Shown here: piece by piece, positions 1-7,832 of the stretch
Layout of the letters: each line of letters begins with the position of its first letter
Position numbering within the stretch: position 1 is the first letter of the stretch
Source: JADIYM01 sp964641945
Lineage (GTDB): Bacteria; Acidobacteriota; Blastocatellia; UBA7656; JADIYM01
DNA: 16,787 nucleotides
Assembly (NCBI GenBank): GCA_964641945.1
Contig: CAZXLQ010000091.1
Coordinates: forward strand, 1-16,787
Direction of reading: 5' to 3'
Translations under genes and position numbers: made by a program
The notes under the pieces: model-generated
What the model was told of the DNA's origin: nothing
The model's input: only the letters and a program-made list of their open reading frames with translations
Database searches by the model: none

Positions 1-136
1 CGACACAGCCTACGGCGTGGCTCTCGACGGCACCAGCGCGATCACGGTCGTCGGAATCACGCAATCGCCCGACTTTCCGCAGGTGGGCTTCGGCGAGCGC
101 GTCGATGGCGACGTCTTTATCGTGAAGATCAGGTAA
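1..136 (+). CDS. C-terminal end of an SBBP-repeat (beta-propeller) protein, partial
   Basis: The frame starting at base 2 is open from the window edge and ends in TAA at 134-136, giving the last 44 residues of a protein that begins outside the window. It reads DTAYGVALDGTSAITVVGIT, then QSPDFP and a short tail ending DVFIVKIR. The pattern 'YGVALD..G...VVG.T.SPDFP' is typical of SBBP repeats, which form beta-propeller-like blades in large secreted or surface proteins of Acidobacteriota, Myxococcota and similar groups. The end falls directly at a hairpin that would terminate it. Substrate and function cannot be read from this fragment. The assignment rests on one repeat only. Confidence 0.7.
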   Translation, partial: DTAYGVALDGTSAITVVGITQSPDFPQVGFGERVDGDVFIVKIR

Positions 137-140
137 CCAC

Positions 141-169
141 GGAGGACACGGAGCGGCACCGTGTCCTCC
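141..169. terminator. Perfect 11-bp hairpin between convergent genes
   Basis: GGAGGACACGG at 141-151 pairs exactly with CCGTGTCCTCC at 159-169 around a 7-nt loop. It starts 4 nt after the stop codon of the SBBP-repeat gene and lies 7 nt beyond the stop of the minus-strand kinase remnant, so it sits where a bidirectional terminator would. No strong U-run follows on either strand, so termination efficiency is uncertain. The left arm contains a near-duplicate CACGGAG unit (138-144 and 147-153). Confidence 0.6.
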
Positions 170-176
170 ACAACCG

Positions 177-981
177 TCACTCACCCGCCGGCAGCTTGCG
201 CTCGTGGCCCATTTCCCGAACCCGGCGAATCAGCGAGTAGCCGTCTTCGTCGGGCATGCCGATGTCGCTCACCAGCACGTCCGGCCGGCGATTCGTCACG
301 CAATCGAACGCTTCCCGGGCCGACGACACGGCCTCGACGAACGCCCCGAGCCGTTCGAGCAACATCGAGAGCACGTTTCGCGAGTCGGTGTCGTCCTCGA
401 CGATAAGGATGCGCACCCCGTCGAGCTGCTCCAGTTCTGTATCGCGAAGCTCGGCCGGCGCATTCCGAAGCGCGTCGGCCGGAAGGTTCGGCATCGCGTC
501 GCGGGTGCAGCGGCAAGCGAATCCGGAATGTCGCGCCCTTCCCTTCGCCTTCGCTCTCGACGCTTGCGGTACCGCCAGCAGCTCCACGAGATGGCGCACT
601 ATGGCCATGCCCGAGGCCCAGGCCGCCGTGCCGACGACTCATGGAGCTGCCCGCCTGCCGGAATCGATCGAACACGAACGGCAGGAACACCGAGGAGATG
701 CCGATGCCGCTGTCGGTTATCGACACTTCGGCATCGCCTTCCACCTCGCGCAGGCTGACCTCGACGTGCCCGCCCTTCGGCGTGAACTTGAGCGCGTTCG
801 ACACGAGGTTCCAGGCAATCTGCTGGAGGCGGTCACGATCGCCGACGACCATGATGTCGCGGTCGAACTCGCGGGTCACCATGATCGACTTCGCCGCCGC
901 GGCCGGGATCAGCGAATCGATGGCATCGTCGATGATCGCGTGCATCGCCGGGCTCGCGTTCTCGCGACACGTTCCCGCCAA
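177..981 (-). pseudogene. Decayed hybrid histidine kinase remnant: HATPase plus truncated receiver
   Basis: Read right to left, one frame from TTG 981 gives an HATPase_c domain: an N-box with WNLVSNALKF, then ITDSGIGI, VFDRFRQAG and GGLGLG. At about 609 one extra base shifts the expected AIVRHLVELL into the next frame. A missing G near 575 restores the first frame for GGTASVESEGEG, ATFRIRLPL. Near 500 the frame changes again into a linker and a receiver domain (ILIVEDD, DVLVSDIGMPDEDG). The receiver stops at ERKLPAGE, before the conserved Thr and Lys strands. No HisKA domain with a phosphorylatable His precedes it, and there is no ribosome site at the start. It therefore cannot make an intact kinase. 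Sequencing or assembly errors could explain the three shifts, but not the missing 5' domain or the receiver end. Confidence 0.7.
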
Positions 982-1021
982 ATCGGAGGACGTGCGCGGT
1001 AGAGTGTAGGACTGTGGGCCC

Positions 1022-1558
1022 CTAGATCTCGACCTTCATCCGCGCGGCCTTCCGCTGGATGAGGTCACGGCGCTGGCCGATCTTCTCCATCGTCCTGGAA
1101 ATCTCGCCCGTGTGGGCCTCGAACGCCGCCTTGCTCCGGCTGTGCGCCACGAACGAGGCCACCGCCACGAGCAGTCCGAACCCGGCGAGCGTTGCCCCTA
1201 CCTTCAGACTCCAGATCAACACGATCAGGCCGCCGAGCACGATGACTACGCCGAGCAGCCCACGTCGGAAATTGCCCGCCCCCGGCTTCTTCGCCATCTC
1301 GACAAGATACCGCTTGTGCAACTCGTCGAGCTCGGCGACGAGCTCCGCTGCCTGGGCCTCGTAAGCCTGGTACGTCGGGTCATCTTCGACCGACTTGCCC
1401 ACCACCTTGAGCGCTACTCCATCATCGGTCCCTATGACCTTGATGATCGCGTCGCACGATCTGCATATGAACGACCTGGTGGATTTCGGGACCGGCAGCT
1501 CGGTCGCGCAATTGGGACACGGCTGCACCTCAGCCGACGATTTCTTCGCATTTGACAT
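1022..1558 (-). CDS. Zinc-ribbon, coiled-coil, two-TM membrane protein of unknown function
   Basis: The 178-aa protein starts at ATG 1558 behind a GAGG ribosome site. Residues 14-35 form a zinc-ribbon knuckle pair, CPNC (14-17) and CRSC (32-35). Residues about 66-90 are rich in Glu, Leu and Ala and look like a coiled coil. Two hydrophobic segments follow (about 99-117 and 121-138) with only a short turn between them, so both flanks should be on the same side, presumably the cytoplasm. A second charged helix (about 143-175) ends the protein. I recognise no named family. The layout suggests a membrane-anchored scaffold or nucleic-acid/protein-binding ribbon. It lies 94 nt downstream of the hybrid kinase on the same strand and may be co-transcribed with it. 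Its TAG stop precedes the kinase remnant by about 40 nt. Confidence 0.75.
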   Translation of the reverse strand: MSNAKKSSAEVQPCPNCATELPVPKSTRSFICRSCDAIIKVIGTDDGVALKVVGKSVEDDPTYQAYEAQAAELVAELDELHKRYLVEMAKKPGAGNFRRGLLGVVIVLGGLIVLIWSLKVGATLAGFGLLVAVASFVAHSRSKAAFEAHTGEISRTMEKIGQRRDLIQRKAARMKVEI

Positions 1559-1571
1559 ACTTCGACCTCGA

Positions 1572-1615
1572 TCGGACCGTCGGAGCGTCTATGGCACTCC
1601 GTCCGAACCGACGGT
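1572..1615. repeat. Overlapping inverted repeats in the kinase to zinc-ribbon spacer
   Basis: ACCGTCGG (1576-1583) is an exact inverted match to CCGACGGT (1608-1615). The overlapping TCGGAC (1572-1577) matches GTCCGA (1601-1606), and CGGAG/CTCCG can form an inner stem. These pairings are mutually exclusive in part, so the RNA could fold in alternative ways. It sits between the hybrid kinase stop and the next start codon. It could be an attenuator, an operator or chance; spacing and base identity are all I have. Confidence 0.3.
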
Positions 1616-1652
1616 TGGTACCACAGCGGCGCAAAGCGGCGCAAGCCTGCCT

Positions 1653-4412
1653 TCAGACCTCCGTCTGTCGCCGTGCGCTGCTCAATGCCTCGGATATCTC
1701 GTCGAAGCCATAAGCACGCACGAGACGTCGCAGGTCCTCCGCCAGTGCCGCGTCCAGTGTCGCGATTCGATCCGCGACGTCGATCGCCGCCTCGGCATCG
1801 CCCTGCTGCACGGCCTGATCGAGCATCTCGACCCATTCGGAAGGCAACGTGGCCAGGGCATCAACGTCCAGGGGAACCGATCCCACGTCGGTCAACACGT
1901 CGTCGATACTGCCGTCGATTTCATCGGCGTACGCGTAGCGGACTCCGAGGTGCTCCGCCATTTTCTCGAATATCACTCGGTCGTGGAACGGCTTCGGCAC
2001 GAAGTCGTCGCAGCCCGCATCGAGGATCATTGCCCGGTCCGTGTCGAAGGCGCTCGCCGTCAGCGCGATGATCTTGCAGCGATGGTCCAGGTCGCGTTCG
2101 CGCTCGCGGATCGTCCGGGTCGCCTCGATTCCGTCGATCCCGGCCATCCGAATGTCCATCCAGATCAGATCGGGCTTCCAGGCCTCCCACTTCGCGATTG
2201 CGTCCCGTCCCGTCGAAGCCTCGCACACGGTAAAGCCCGCATCGGTCATCAGCGCCGAGAGCAGGTGCCGGTTCTCCGTGACGTCGTCGACCACCAGCAC
2301 CCGGACCGGCGGATGTCCCGACTCGAGTCCGACAACACGCCTCGACCGGGCGCCGGCCATTGGCAACGTCATGACTCGTAGCGGCAGTGAAACCGTGAAC
2401 GTCGTACCTTTACCGAGCTCGCTTTCGACCGAGATGTCGCCGCCCATCAATCGCGCATTGGCCCGGCTGATCGCGAGTCCGAGTCCCGTGCCTTCCTTGG
2501 CGTGCATGCCGCTCGTCGTCTGCGAGAACGCCGTGAAGAGCCTGTCCTGTTCCTCTGGCGCGATGCCGAAGCCGGTATCTCGAACCCTGAAGGTCGTCCG
2601 ATCGCCGACCAATGATGCCTCCAGTTCGATCGTTCCCGACTGCGTGTAACGGATTGAGTTGCCCAGAAGATTGATCAGGATCTGACGAAGCTTGCCGTCA
2701 TCGCCGCACACCTGGCGAGGCACGCCGGCATCGCAGCGGACCGTCAGCACCAGTCCCTTCGCTTCAGCCCGCGGCTGGAACGTCTCGTTCAGGTCGTCGA
2801 GCAGGTGGTGAAGGTCGAAGGGTTCCTCCTTGAGCGTCATCTGGCCTGCCTCGATTTTCGTGATCGAGAGAATGTCATTGATGAGCGAGAGAAGGTGCTC
2901 GCCGCTACGCATGATGACCGACAGTCCGTGCCGCGTTTCTTCGTTGAGCGAATGGCGTCGCCGCAGGAGCTGGACGAATCCGAGAATCGCGTTGAGCGGC
3001 GTCCTCAGCTCGTGACTCATGCTCGCCAGAAACAGGCTCTTCGATTCGCTTGCCACTTGCGCCGCCTCGCGCGCCTCATTCGCCAGTCGCTCGGACTCAC
3101 GCAGCCGCGTCACGGTCTCGGCCAGTTCCCTCGTTCGCTGCGCGACCTTGCCTTCGAGGTCCTGGTTGAGCGCATCGAGATCGCGATAGACCCGGCTGAA
3201 TCGATTCGACAGCGAGACCGCGATCGACAGGAGCAGGGCAAAGAAACCCCAATGGACGAAATTCTGCATCGGCACGAAGCCGAGCCCGCCAAGCAGCTGC
3301 CACAGCCGCGCCGTCGCGAGGAAAATGAGTCCCACACAGATGGTCCGGGCCTCGCGATTGCCGCGCAGCGCCTGCACCGGGATGACGCCGAACCACAGGA
3401 AGAACGTCACGATCAGGATGAGCACCGGCCGATCGCCAAGCGTCACGAGCACGAAAACCGGCACGGTGATATTCAACAGGATCAGCACGCCCTGCAGCGC
3501 GACGTAGGCTCTTGCCAGCGGACCGAACCGCCACCCGAAAATCTTCCAGAGGAACCCGAGCCACGCCGCGCCGGCAACGTGCAGCGCCGTCCTTGAGATG
3601 AAGAACGCGACCAGTGGATCGAGCGTCTGCTTTCCCCACGGGCTCGAGAAGATCATGTTGAGCGCTGCGGCGACGGCAATCGTTCCGAACCACAGGTACT
3701 CCGTCTGCTCGCGCCGCCGACTGAACAGCTGGATGTGGTAGAGGCCGGCAAGAATGAACACGACGCCGAGAACCAGAATGTCGACGCTTTCGAGAAGGCC
3801 GGACTTGTAGTCCAGTTCCGCACGCACGCGGAGGTCGTCGATTTGACCAAACTGCACGTCCGCAACTGCCCGGCGGTCGAGCTCGACCGGCACTCCCGCG
3901 TATGCCGGATCGCGCCAAACCCGCACGACTATCTCGAGCCCACCCGTGGCGTCGATCACCTCCGTCGGGATCGGAAATGTCACAGTCGACGCAACGACGT
4001 TCTTCTCGTTCGCATTGCGCGGTCCGAAAGATCCGCACTCACGGCCGTTGACGACGACCACGACCCCGCCATAGTCGACGGGTCCGACCGACACTCCGAG
4101 AGCCGAGCTCGAGGCGCCTGCCGGCAGGTGCAGACGCAATCTGAGCCACGTGAGACCGGAAAAATCGACGGAGCCTTGTGCACCGAGCACGCTTTCGACC
4201 GAAACCTCACTCCATCGTGGATCGTCTGGCGAAGGCTGGGCCGAGTCATCCGGAGCCCGTATTGCCTGCCACCCACGCACGAGACGCTGCGGGGTGTCGG
4301 TCGACAGAACTACCGTCGCGTTCGATACGGCGAACGCCGGAACAACTGCGCCACAGCACCAGAGCAGGCACACGCCTGCTATCACAACGAGCTTGGGGGC
4401 GAATCTCGGCAT
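1653..4412 (-). CDS. Hybrid sensor histidine kinase: jelly-roll sensor, 7TM, HisKA, HATPase, receiver
   Basis: The 919-aa membrane kinase autophosphorylates on His and passes phosphate to its own receiver. Residues 1-29 look like a signal peptide. About 30-200 form a periplasmic beta-rich domain (WLRLRLHLP, VVVVNGRECG) resembling the jelly-roll sensors of 7TMR-DISM proteins, a family thought to bind carbohydrates or other small ligands. Seven hydrophobic segments follow (about 209-402), then a coiled coil (about 405-458). HisKA carries SHELRTPLN with H467. HATPase_c has N581/N585, DTGFG at 612-616 and GTGLGL at 641-646. The receiver (about 702-822) has DD709-710, phosphoacceptor D753, T785 and K807, so it looks active. 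A helical tail (about 855-915) resembles an HPt fold but has no His. The start ATG 4412 has only a weak AAGAGA ribosome site. The phosphate's next partner is not in the window. Confidence 0.92.
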   Translation of the reverse strand: MPRFAPKLVVIAGVCLLWCCGAVVPAFAVSNATVVLSTDTPQRLVRGWQAIRAPDDSAQPSPDDPRWSEVSVESVLGAQGSVDFSGLTWLRLRLHLPAGASSSALGVSVGPVDYGGVVVVVNGRECGSFGPRNANEKNVVASTVTFPIPTEVIDATGGLEIVVRVWRDPAYAGVPVELDRRAVADVQFGQIDDLRVRAELDYKSGLLESVDILVLGVVFILAGLYHIQLFSRRREQTEYLWFGTIAVAAALNMIFSSPWGKQTLDPLVAFFISRTALHVAGAAWLGFLWKIFGWRFGPLARAYVALQGVLILLNITVPVFVLVTLGDRPVLILIVTFFLWFGVIPVQALRGNREARTICVGLIFLATARLWQLLGGLGFVPMQNFVHWGFFALLLSIAVSLSNRFSRVYRDLDALNQDLEGKVAQRTRELAETVTRLRESERLANEAREAAQVASESKSLFLASMSHELRTPLNAILGFVQLLRRRHSLNEETRHGLSVIMRSGEHLLSLINDILSITKIEAGQMTLKEEPFDLHHLLDDLNETFQPRAEAKGLVLTVRCDAGVPRQVCGDDGKLRQILINLLGNSIRYTQSGTIELEASLVGDRTTFRVRDTGFGIAPEEQDRLFTAFSQTTSGMHAKEGTGLGLAISRANARLMGGDISVESELGKGTTFTVSLPLRVMTLPMAGARSRRVVGLESGHPPVRVLVVDDVTENRHLLSALMTDAGFTVCEASTGRDAIAKWEAWKPDLIWMDIRMAGIDGIEATRTIRERERDLDHRCKIIALTASAFDTDRAMILDAGCDDFVPKPFHDRVIFEKMAEHLGVRYAYADEIDGSIDDVLTDVGSVPLDVDALATLPSEWVEMLDQAVQQGDAEAAIDVADRIATLDAALAEDLRRLVRAYGFDEISEALSSARRQTEV

Positions 4413-4652
4413 TCTCTTGATGAGCTAGCACCGGCTCGGGCCGGCTGATGGACTCTTCCGCCTCATATTATCGGCAGCAAGGTTGTTGGGCATTACCAAC
4501 ACGTCCGGACTCGCTCGCCGCCCTCTTTGGAGCACGGGATATTTGACGACCCATCGCGGCAGCAAGCGGTTGACCCACATTGGGCGCGTTTGCGATCATT
4601 GTGGGCTTGGCGGGCTCCCGTCATTCGCTGGTTGTCCACACTGGAGGTCTCC
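4413..4652. promoter_or_regulatory. Divergent spacer between hybrid kinase and subtilase
   Basis: This 240-nt spacer must hold the start signals of two divergent genes. It has a 6-bp dyad TGTTGG/CCAACA (4484-4489 and 4496-4501, 6-nt loop) that could be an operator. On the minus strand a TAATAT-like box lies near 4468-4473 without a well-spaced -35. On the plus strand TTGACC (4570-4575) is followed 18 nt later by GATCAT (4594-4599), a weak sigma-70-like pair about 54 nt before the subtilase GTG. None of these is strong. A frame open from 4527 reads into the subtilase but is not needed to explain it. Confidence 0.35.
4643..4647 (+). promoter_or_regulatory. Ribosome binding site that sets the subtilase start
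   Basis: GGAGG lies 5 nt before an in-frame GTG at 4653. No comparable site precedes ATG 4527, where the open frame begins. Starting at 4653 also places a basic stretch and a hydrophobic core at the N-terminus, as a signal peptide needs. Confidence 0.75.
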
Positions 4653-7451
4653 GTGGTTCGTTCCGTCACCCGTCCGTTCCTTTCGCGTCGCGTTGTATCC
4701 GTCGGGCTGACGCTCGCATTCGCAGTGACACTCCTGAATCCGGTTCTGGCATCCGAGGAATCGGGCCGGACAACGGCAGAATCTGCCGTGGCGACGCAGT
4801 TGCCGGGCGGTTGGTTCAAGCTGCCCCACGTGCCCGGCGAACTCATCGTCAAGGTCCGGGAAGGCTCTTCGAAGGCGGGACTCGACGCGATCGAGCAGAG
4901 CGGAATGCTCGTCGTCGAGTCCGCTCTGGCCGCGCCCTCAGTCAAACTCGTCAGAGCGGCCACCGCAATGCAGGCGGAAGCTGCGCTTGCAGCGCTCGTC
5001 GAGAATCCGGCCGTCGAATACGCCGAACCGAACTATCTTCTCGAGACCAGCGCGACCCCGAACGACCCTCGATTCAGCACGCAGTGGGGGCTCGAGAACG
5101 GTAGTGGACCGGATATCAACGCGCCGCAGGCGTGGGACCGGACCACGGGCAGTGACGACGTCGTTATCGGCGTCATCGACTCGGGAATGGACATCACGCA
5201 CGTCGATCTCAAGGAGAATCTCTACAAGAACCCGGGTGAGATCGCCGGCAACAACGTCGACGATGACGGCAACGGCTATGTCGACGACGTCAACGGCTGG
5301 GACGCCGTGACCGATACCGGACGAATGCGCGACGAGGACGGGCACGGAACACATGTGTCGGGAATCGTCGGAGCGCGCGGCAACAACGGCGAGGGCGTCG
5401 CCGGCGTGAACTGGCGGGTCAAGCTGCTTCCGCTTCGCTTCATCACGGTTCGCAGCGGTGCGACCTTCGATGCGTTGCAGTGCATCGACTATGCCACCAA
5501 CCTCCGAAACCGCGGCGTGAACATTCGTGTCCTCAACAACAGCTGGGGCGGAGGCGGATATTCGAGCGCTCTCGTCGAAGCGATCAAGCGGGCAAACTCA
5601 GCCGGGATCCTGTTCGTCTGCGCCGCAGGCAACGAGAGTACGGACTCGGATGCGGTCCCGTCATATCCCGCGTCGTACGAGGTCGCGAACGTCATCTCGG
5701 TCGGGGCAATGACGCGCAGCAACTTCCAGGCGGGCTTCTCGAACTTTGGACGACGGTCCGTTGACGTTTTTGCGCCGGGCGACGGAATCCTCAGTACGAC
5801 TCCTGGCAACAGCTACGCGTCATTCAACGGCACCTCACAGGCTTCGCCGATGGTCGCCGGAATCGCAGGACTGATTCTTGCCGAGCATCCGGAGGCAACC
5901 GTCCCTGAGATGAAGGCGCGGATCCTTGGATCGGCTCAGCGCGAGAGCTTCGCCTCGTCGCTCTGTTTGACTGGTGGCCGGGTCGACGCTCAGGCGGCCA
6001 TTCGCAGCGAGACGACGGCTCCTGGGCCCATTTCGGATTTCCGGCTGACGACAGTTTCGCGTTCCACGATCGTCCTGGCATGGTCGGCGGTCGGCGACGA
6101 CGGAACGACCGGCTCTGCTGCGTACTACGACCTGCGATGGTCGACCGACGAAATCACGACGTCGAGCTTCGATGTCGCGAACCAGATCAGCGACACGCGA
6201 ATGCCGCTGCGCCCCGGCGAAACCGAAACCGCAGTGATACGTGGCTGTTTCACCGATGGCCAGCCCGTCCATATCGCACTCCGCGTTTACGACAAGGCCG
6301 GGAACCGCTCTCAGTCCGCCACGGTTACGGCCGTACCGGCCGGCGCGATTCTCAACTTCACACTCGAGCCGGGCCCGGACGATTTCGTCCTGGGGACGCC
6401 GCTCAATCTCAAGGGTGATGACAAGGCAGCCACGGTGGATCTGCCATTCGACTTCCCGTATTACGGCGCGACGTATCGCACGGCCTATGTCTCCACGAAC
6501 GGCGTGGTGGCATTTGATGGGCCGTTCGTGACTCCCACGGGCACGCGTAGCGATTTGGCGACTCTCAATGGCCTCGCTCCGCTCTGGTTCGACCTGAGAA
6601 CCGACGGCAGCCAACCTGGCGAAGACGTCTACGTCACGTCATCCGGCGACGAGTTGACGCTCCGCTGGGTGGCCGAGCCGTTTTATCCCTCGGGAGAGGC
6701 GCCCAAGGAGATTCCCCAGGTGTCGTTCGCCGTCACGCTGCACGCGAATGGACGGGTGGATTACGTATACGGCCCCGGCGGCAACGACGGGCTGCGGGTT
6801 GGTTCGAGCACGCCGGTGGTTGGAGTTTCGGACGGCGGCTGCGCGAGCCTCGTGCTCGAAGCGTATTCCGGTCGCGAGTCGCTCAAGAACGCGCCTGCCG
6901 TGACATTCGTTCCCGGCATGGCGACTACGGGCAGCGAGCCTGTGTTTGCGTCGCAGACGATTTCGAGCGCCACGGAGGGACTTCTCAAGCAGTTCACGAT
7001 CACGGCCTCCGACCCCGATGGTACTCCGGTCACAGTCGTTGCAGCGCTGCCGCGGAATGCGACCTACGATCAGGCAACTGGCGCCGTGCGGTTTACTCCC
7101 GACAGCTCGCAGGATGGACTCGTTCAATTCGCGTTCACGGCAACTGACGCCTCTGGCGCCTCGTCGTCCCGGACTTATGTTCTGACGGTTCTCGACAACG
7201 GCAACCTGCCCGAGGTCAACGTCATTACGACGAAGAAGAAGATCACCTTCACCGGAATCGGCTTCCGCGTCGGAGCCCGTATCGAAGTCGACGGCACGTT
7301 CCTCTCCGATGCCAGGAACAGCAAGAAGTCGCCGGCAACAAAGATCACGAGTGTGTCGGCGAAGGCTGCTCTCGCGTCTCCGGGATTGCACACCGTGATC
7401 GTCGAGAACCCGGACGGCACTCGAAGCGGTCCCTTCTACACAATCCGTTGA
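4653..7451 (+). CDS. Secreted subtilisin-like serine protease with C-terminal beta-domains
   Basis: Using the GTG start, the protein has 932 aa. Residues 1-33 are a signal peptide (basic RRVV, hydrophobic core, likely cut after VLA). About 62-131 form an inhibitor-type prodomain (PGELIVKV ... VEYAEPNYLLE) of the kind removed on maturation. The peptidase S8 domain spans about 145-450 with the complete triad: D176 (VIDSG), H231 (DGHGTHVSG) and S395 (NGTSQASP), plus oxyanion N327 (AAGNE). An acidic insert NVDDDGNGYVDDVNGWD (about 201-217) is common in this branch and probably binds calcium. After it come a fibronectin-III-like domain (about 456-562), a beta-domain with an FDFPYYG..Y...YVSTNG signature (about 568-755), a cadherin/Ig-like domain (about 763-849) and an IPT/TIG-like end (about 852-932). 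It should degrade extracellular protein. Substrate specificity is unknown. Confidence 0.92.
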   Translation: MVRSVTRPFLSRRVVSVGLTLAFAVTLLNPVLASEESGRTTAESAVATQLPGGWFKLPHVPGELIVKVREGSSKAGLDAIEQSGMLVVESALAAPSVKLVRAATAMQAEAALAALVENPAVEYAEPNYLLETSATPNDPRFSTQWGLENGSGPDINAPQAWDRTTGSDDVVIGVIDSGMDITHVDLKENLYKNPGEIAGNNVDDDGNGYVDDVNGWDAVTDTGRMRDEDGHGTHVSGIVGARGNNGEGVAGVNWRVKLLPLRFITVRSGATFDALQCIDYATNLRNRGVNIRVLNNSWGGGGYSSALVEAIKRANSAGILFVCAAGNESTDSDAVPSYPASYEVANVISVGAMTRSNFQAGFSNFGRRSVDVFAPGDGILSTTPGNSYASFNGTSQASPMVAGIAGLILAEHPEATVPEMKARILGSAQRESFASSLCLTGGRVDAQAAIRSETTAPGPISDFRLTTVSRSTIVLAWSAVGDDGTTGSAAYYDLRWSTDEITTSSFDVANQISDTRMPLRPGETETAVIRGCFTDGQPVHIALRVYDKAGNRSQSATVTAVPAGAILNFTLEPGPDDFVLGTPLNLKGDDKAATVDLPFDFPYYGATYRTAYVSTNGVVAFDGPFVTPTGTRSDLATLNGLAPLWFDLRTDGSQPGEDVYVTSSGDELTLRWVAEPFYPSGEAPKEIPQVSFAVTLHANGRVDYVYGPGGNDGLRVGSSTPVVGVSDGGCASLVLEAYSGRESLKNAPAVTFVPGMATTGSEPVFASQTISSATEGLLKQFTITASDPDGTPVTVVAALPRNATYDQATGAVRFTPDSSQDGLVQFAFTATDASGASSSRTYVLTVLDNGNLPEVNVITTKKKITFTGIGFRVGARIEVDGTFLSDARNSKKSPATKITSVSAKAALASPGLHTVIVENPDGTRSGPFYTIR

Positions 7452-7490
7452 CTCGTGGCGTCACGGACAATTCCACAGAATCGAGATTTC

Positions 7491-7832
7491 ATGTCTGACA
7501 CGCTGGCCCATCAAGCATTCAAGAACGTCAAAACCGAGGCGTTCCTCGACCTGCCGCCCAAAGCCCGGCTCGATGCGTTCGCGTGGGCCTACTGCTGTGC
7601 GGTTTCAGACGCCACGTCGGAGCAGCTCACTGCGGAGGCCGCGGCGCTTGGAGTTCCCTTCGACTACCTTACCGGGCTGCGCGACATGAAGGAGTCCGAG
7701 CACACGCGCATAGTCGCGGAAGTGCTCAGGATTTTCTGCGACCGTCCGGCGGGCGCTTCGGCGTCGGCCGTCGATTCGCTGCTCGACGACGTGATGGGCG
7801 TCGGCGGGCACGAAGGCACGATCCCAGGTTAG
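7491..7832 (+). CDS. Small soluble protein of unknown function
   Basis: The 113-aa frame starts at ATG 7491, 39 nt after the subtilase stop, and is probably on the same transcript. A GTG at 7455 would add 12 residues but has no ribosome site; ATG 7491 has a weak CGAG about 7 nt upstream. The protein is mildly acidic and mostly helical in character (AFLDLPPKARLDAFAWAYCC, then LRDMKESEHTRIVAEVLRIF), with no signal peptide, membrane segment or motif I recognise. Cys35, Cys36 and Cys83 are its only cysteines. It ends at TAG 7830-7832, overlapping the stop codon of the convergent Ser/Thr kinase by 4 bp, so the real end of either gene cannot shift without touching the other. Its frame lacks in-frame stops throughout, but coding status is less certain than for its neighbours. 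Confidence 0.6.
   Translation: MSDTLAHQAFKNVKTEAFLDLPPKARLDAFAWAYCCAVSDATSEQLTAEAAALGVPFDYLTGLRDMKESEHTRIVAEVLRIFCDRPAGASASAVDSLLDDVMGVGGHEGTIPG

Noticed and set aside
256..1002. A 248-aa plus-strand open frame over the kinase remnant
   Set aside because: It is low-complexity, rich in Arg and Ser, without motifs, and antisense to recognisable HATPase and receiver sequence. It is a GC-rich shadow frame.
4527..4652. An extra 42 codons at the start of the subtilase frame, beginning at ATG 4527
   Set aside because: They have no ribosome site and would bury the signal peptide. GGAGG sits 5 nt before GTG 4653, which directly precedes a normal signal peptide.
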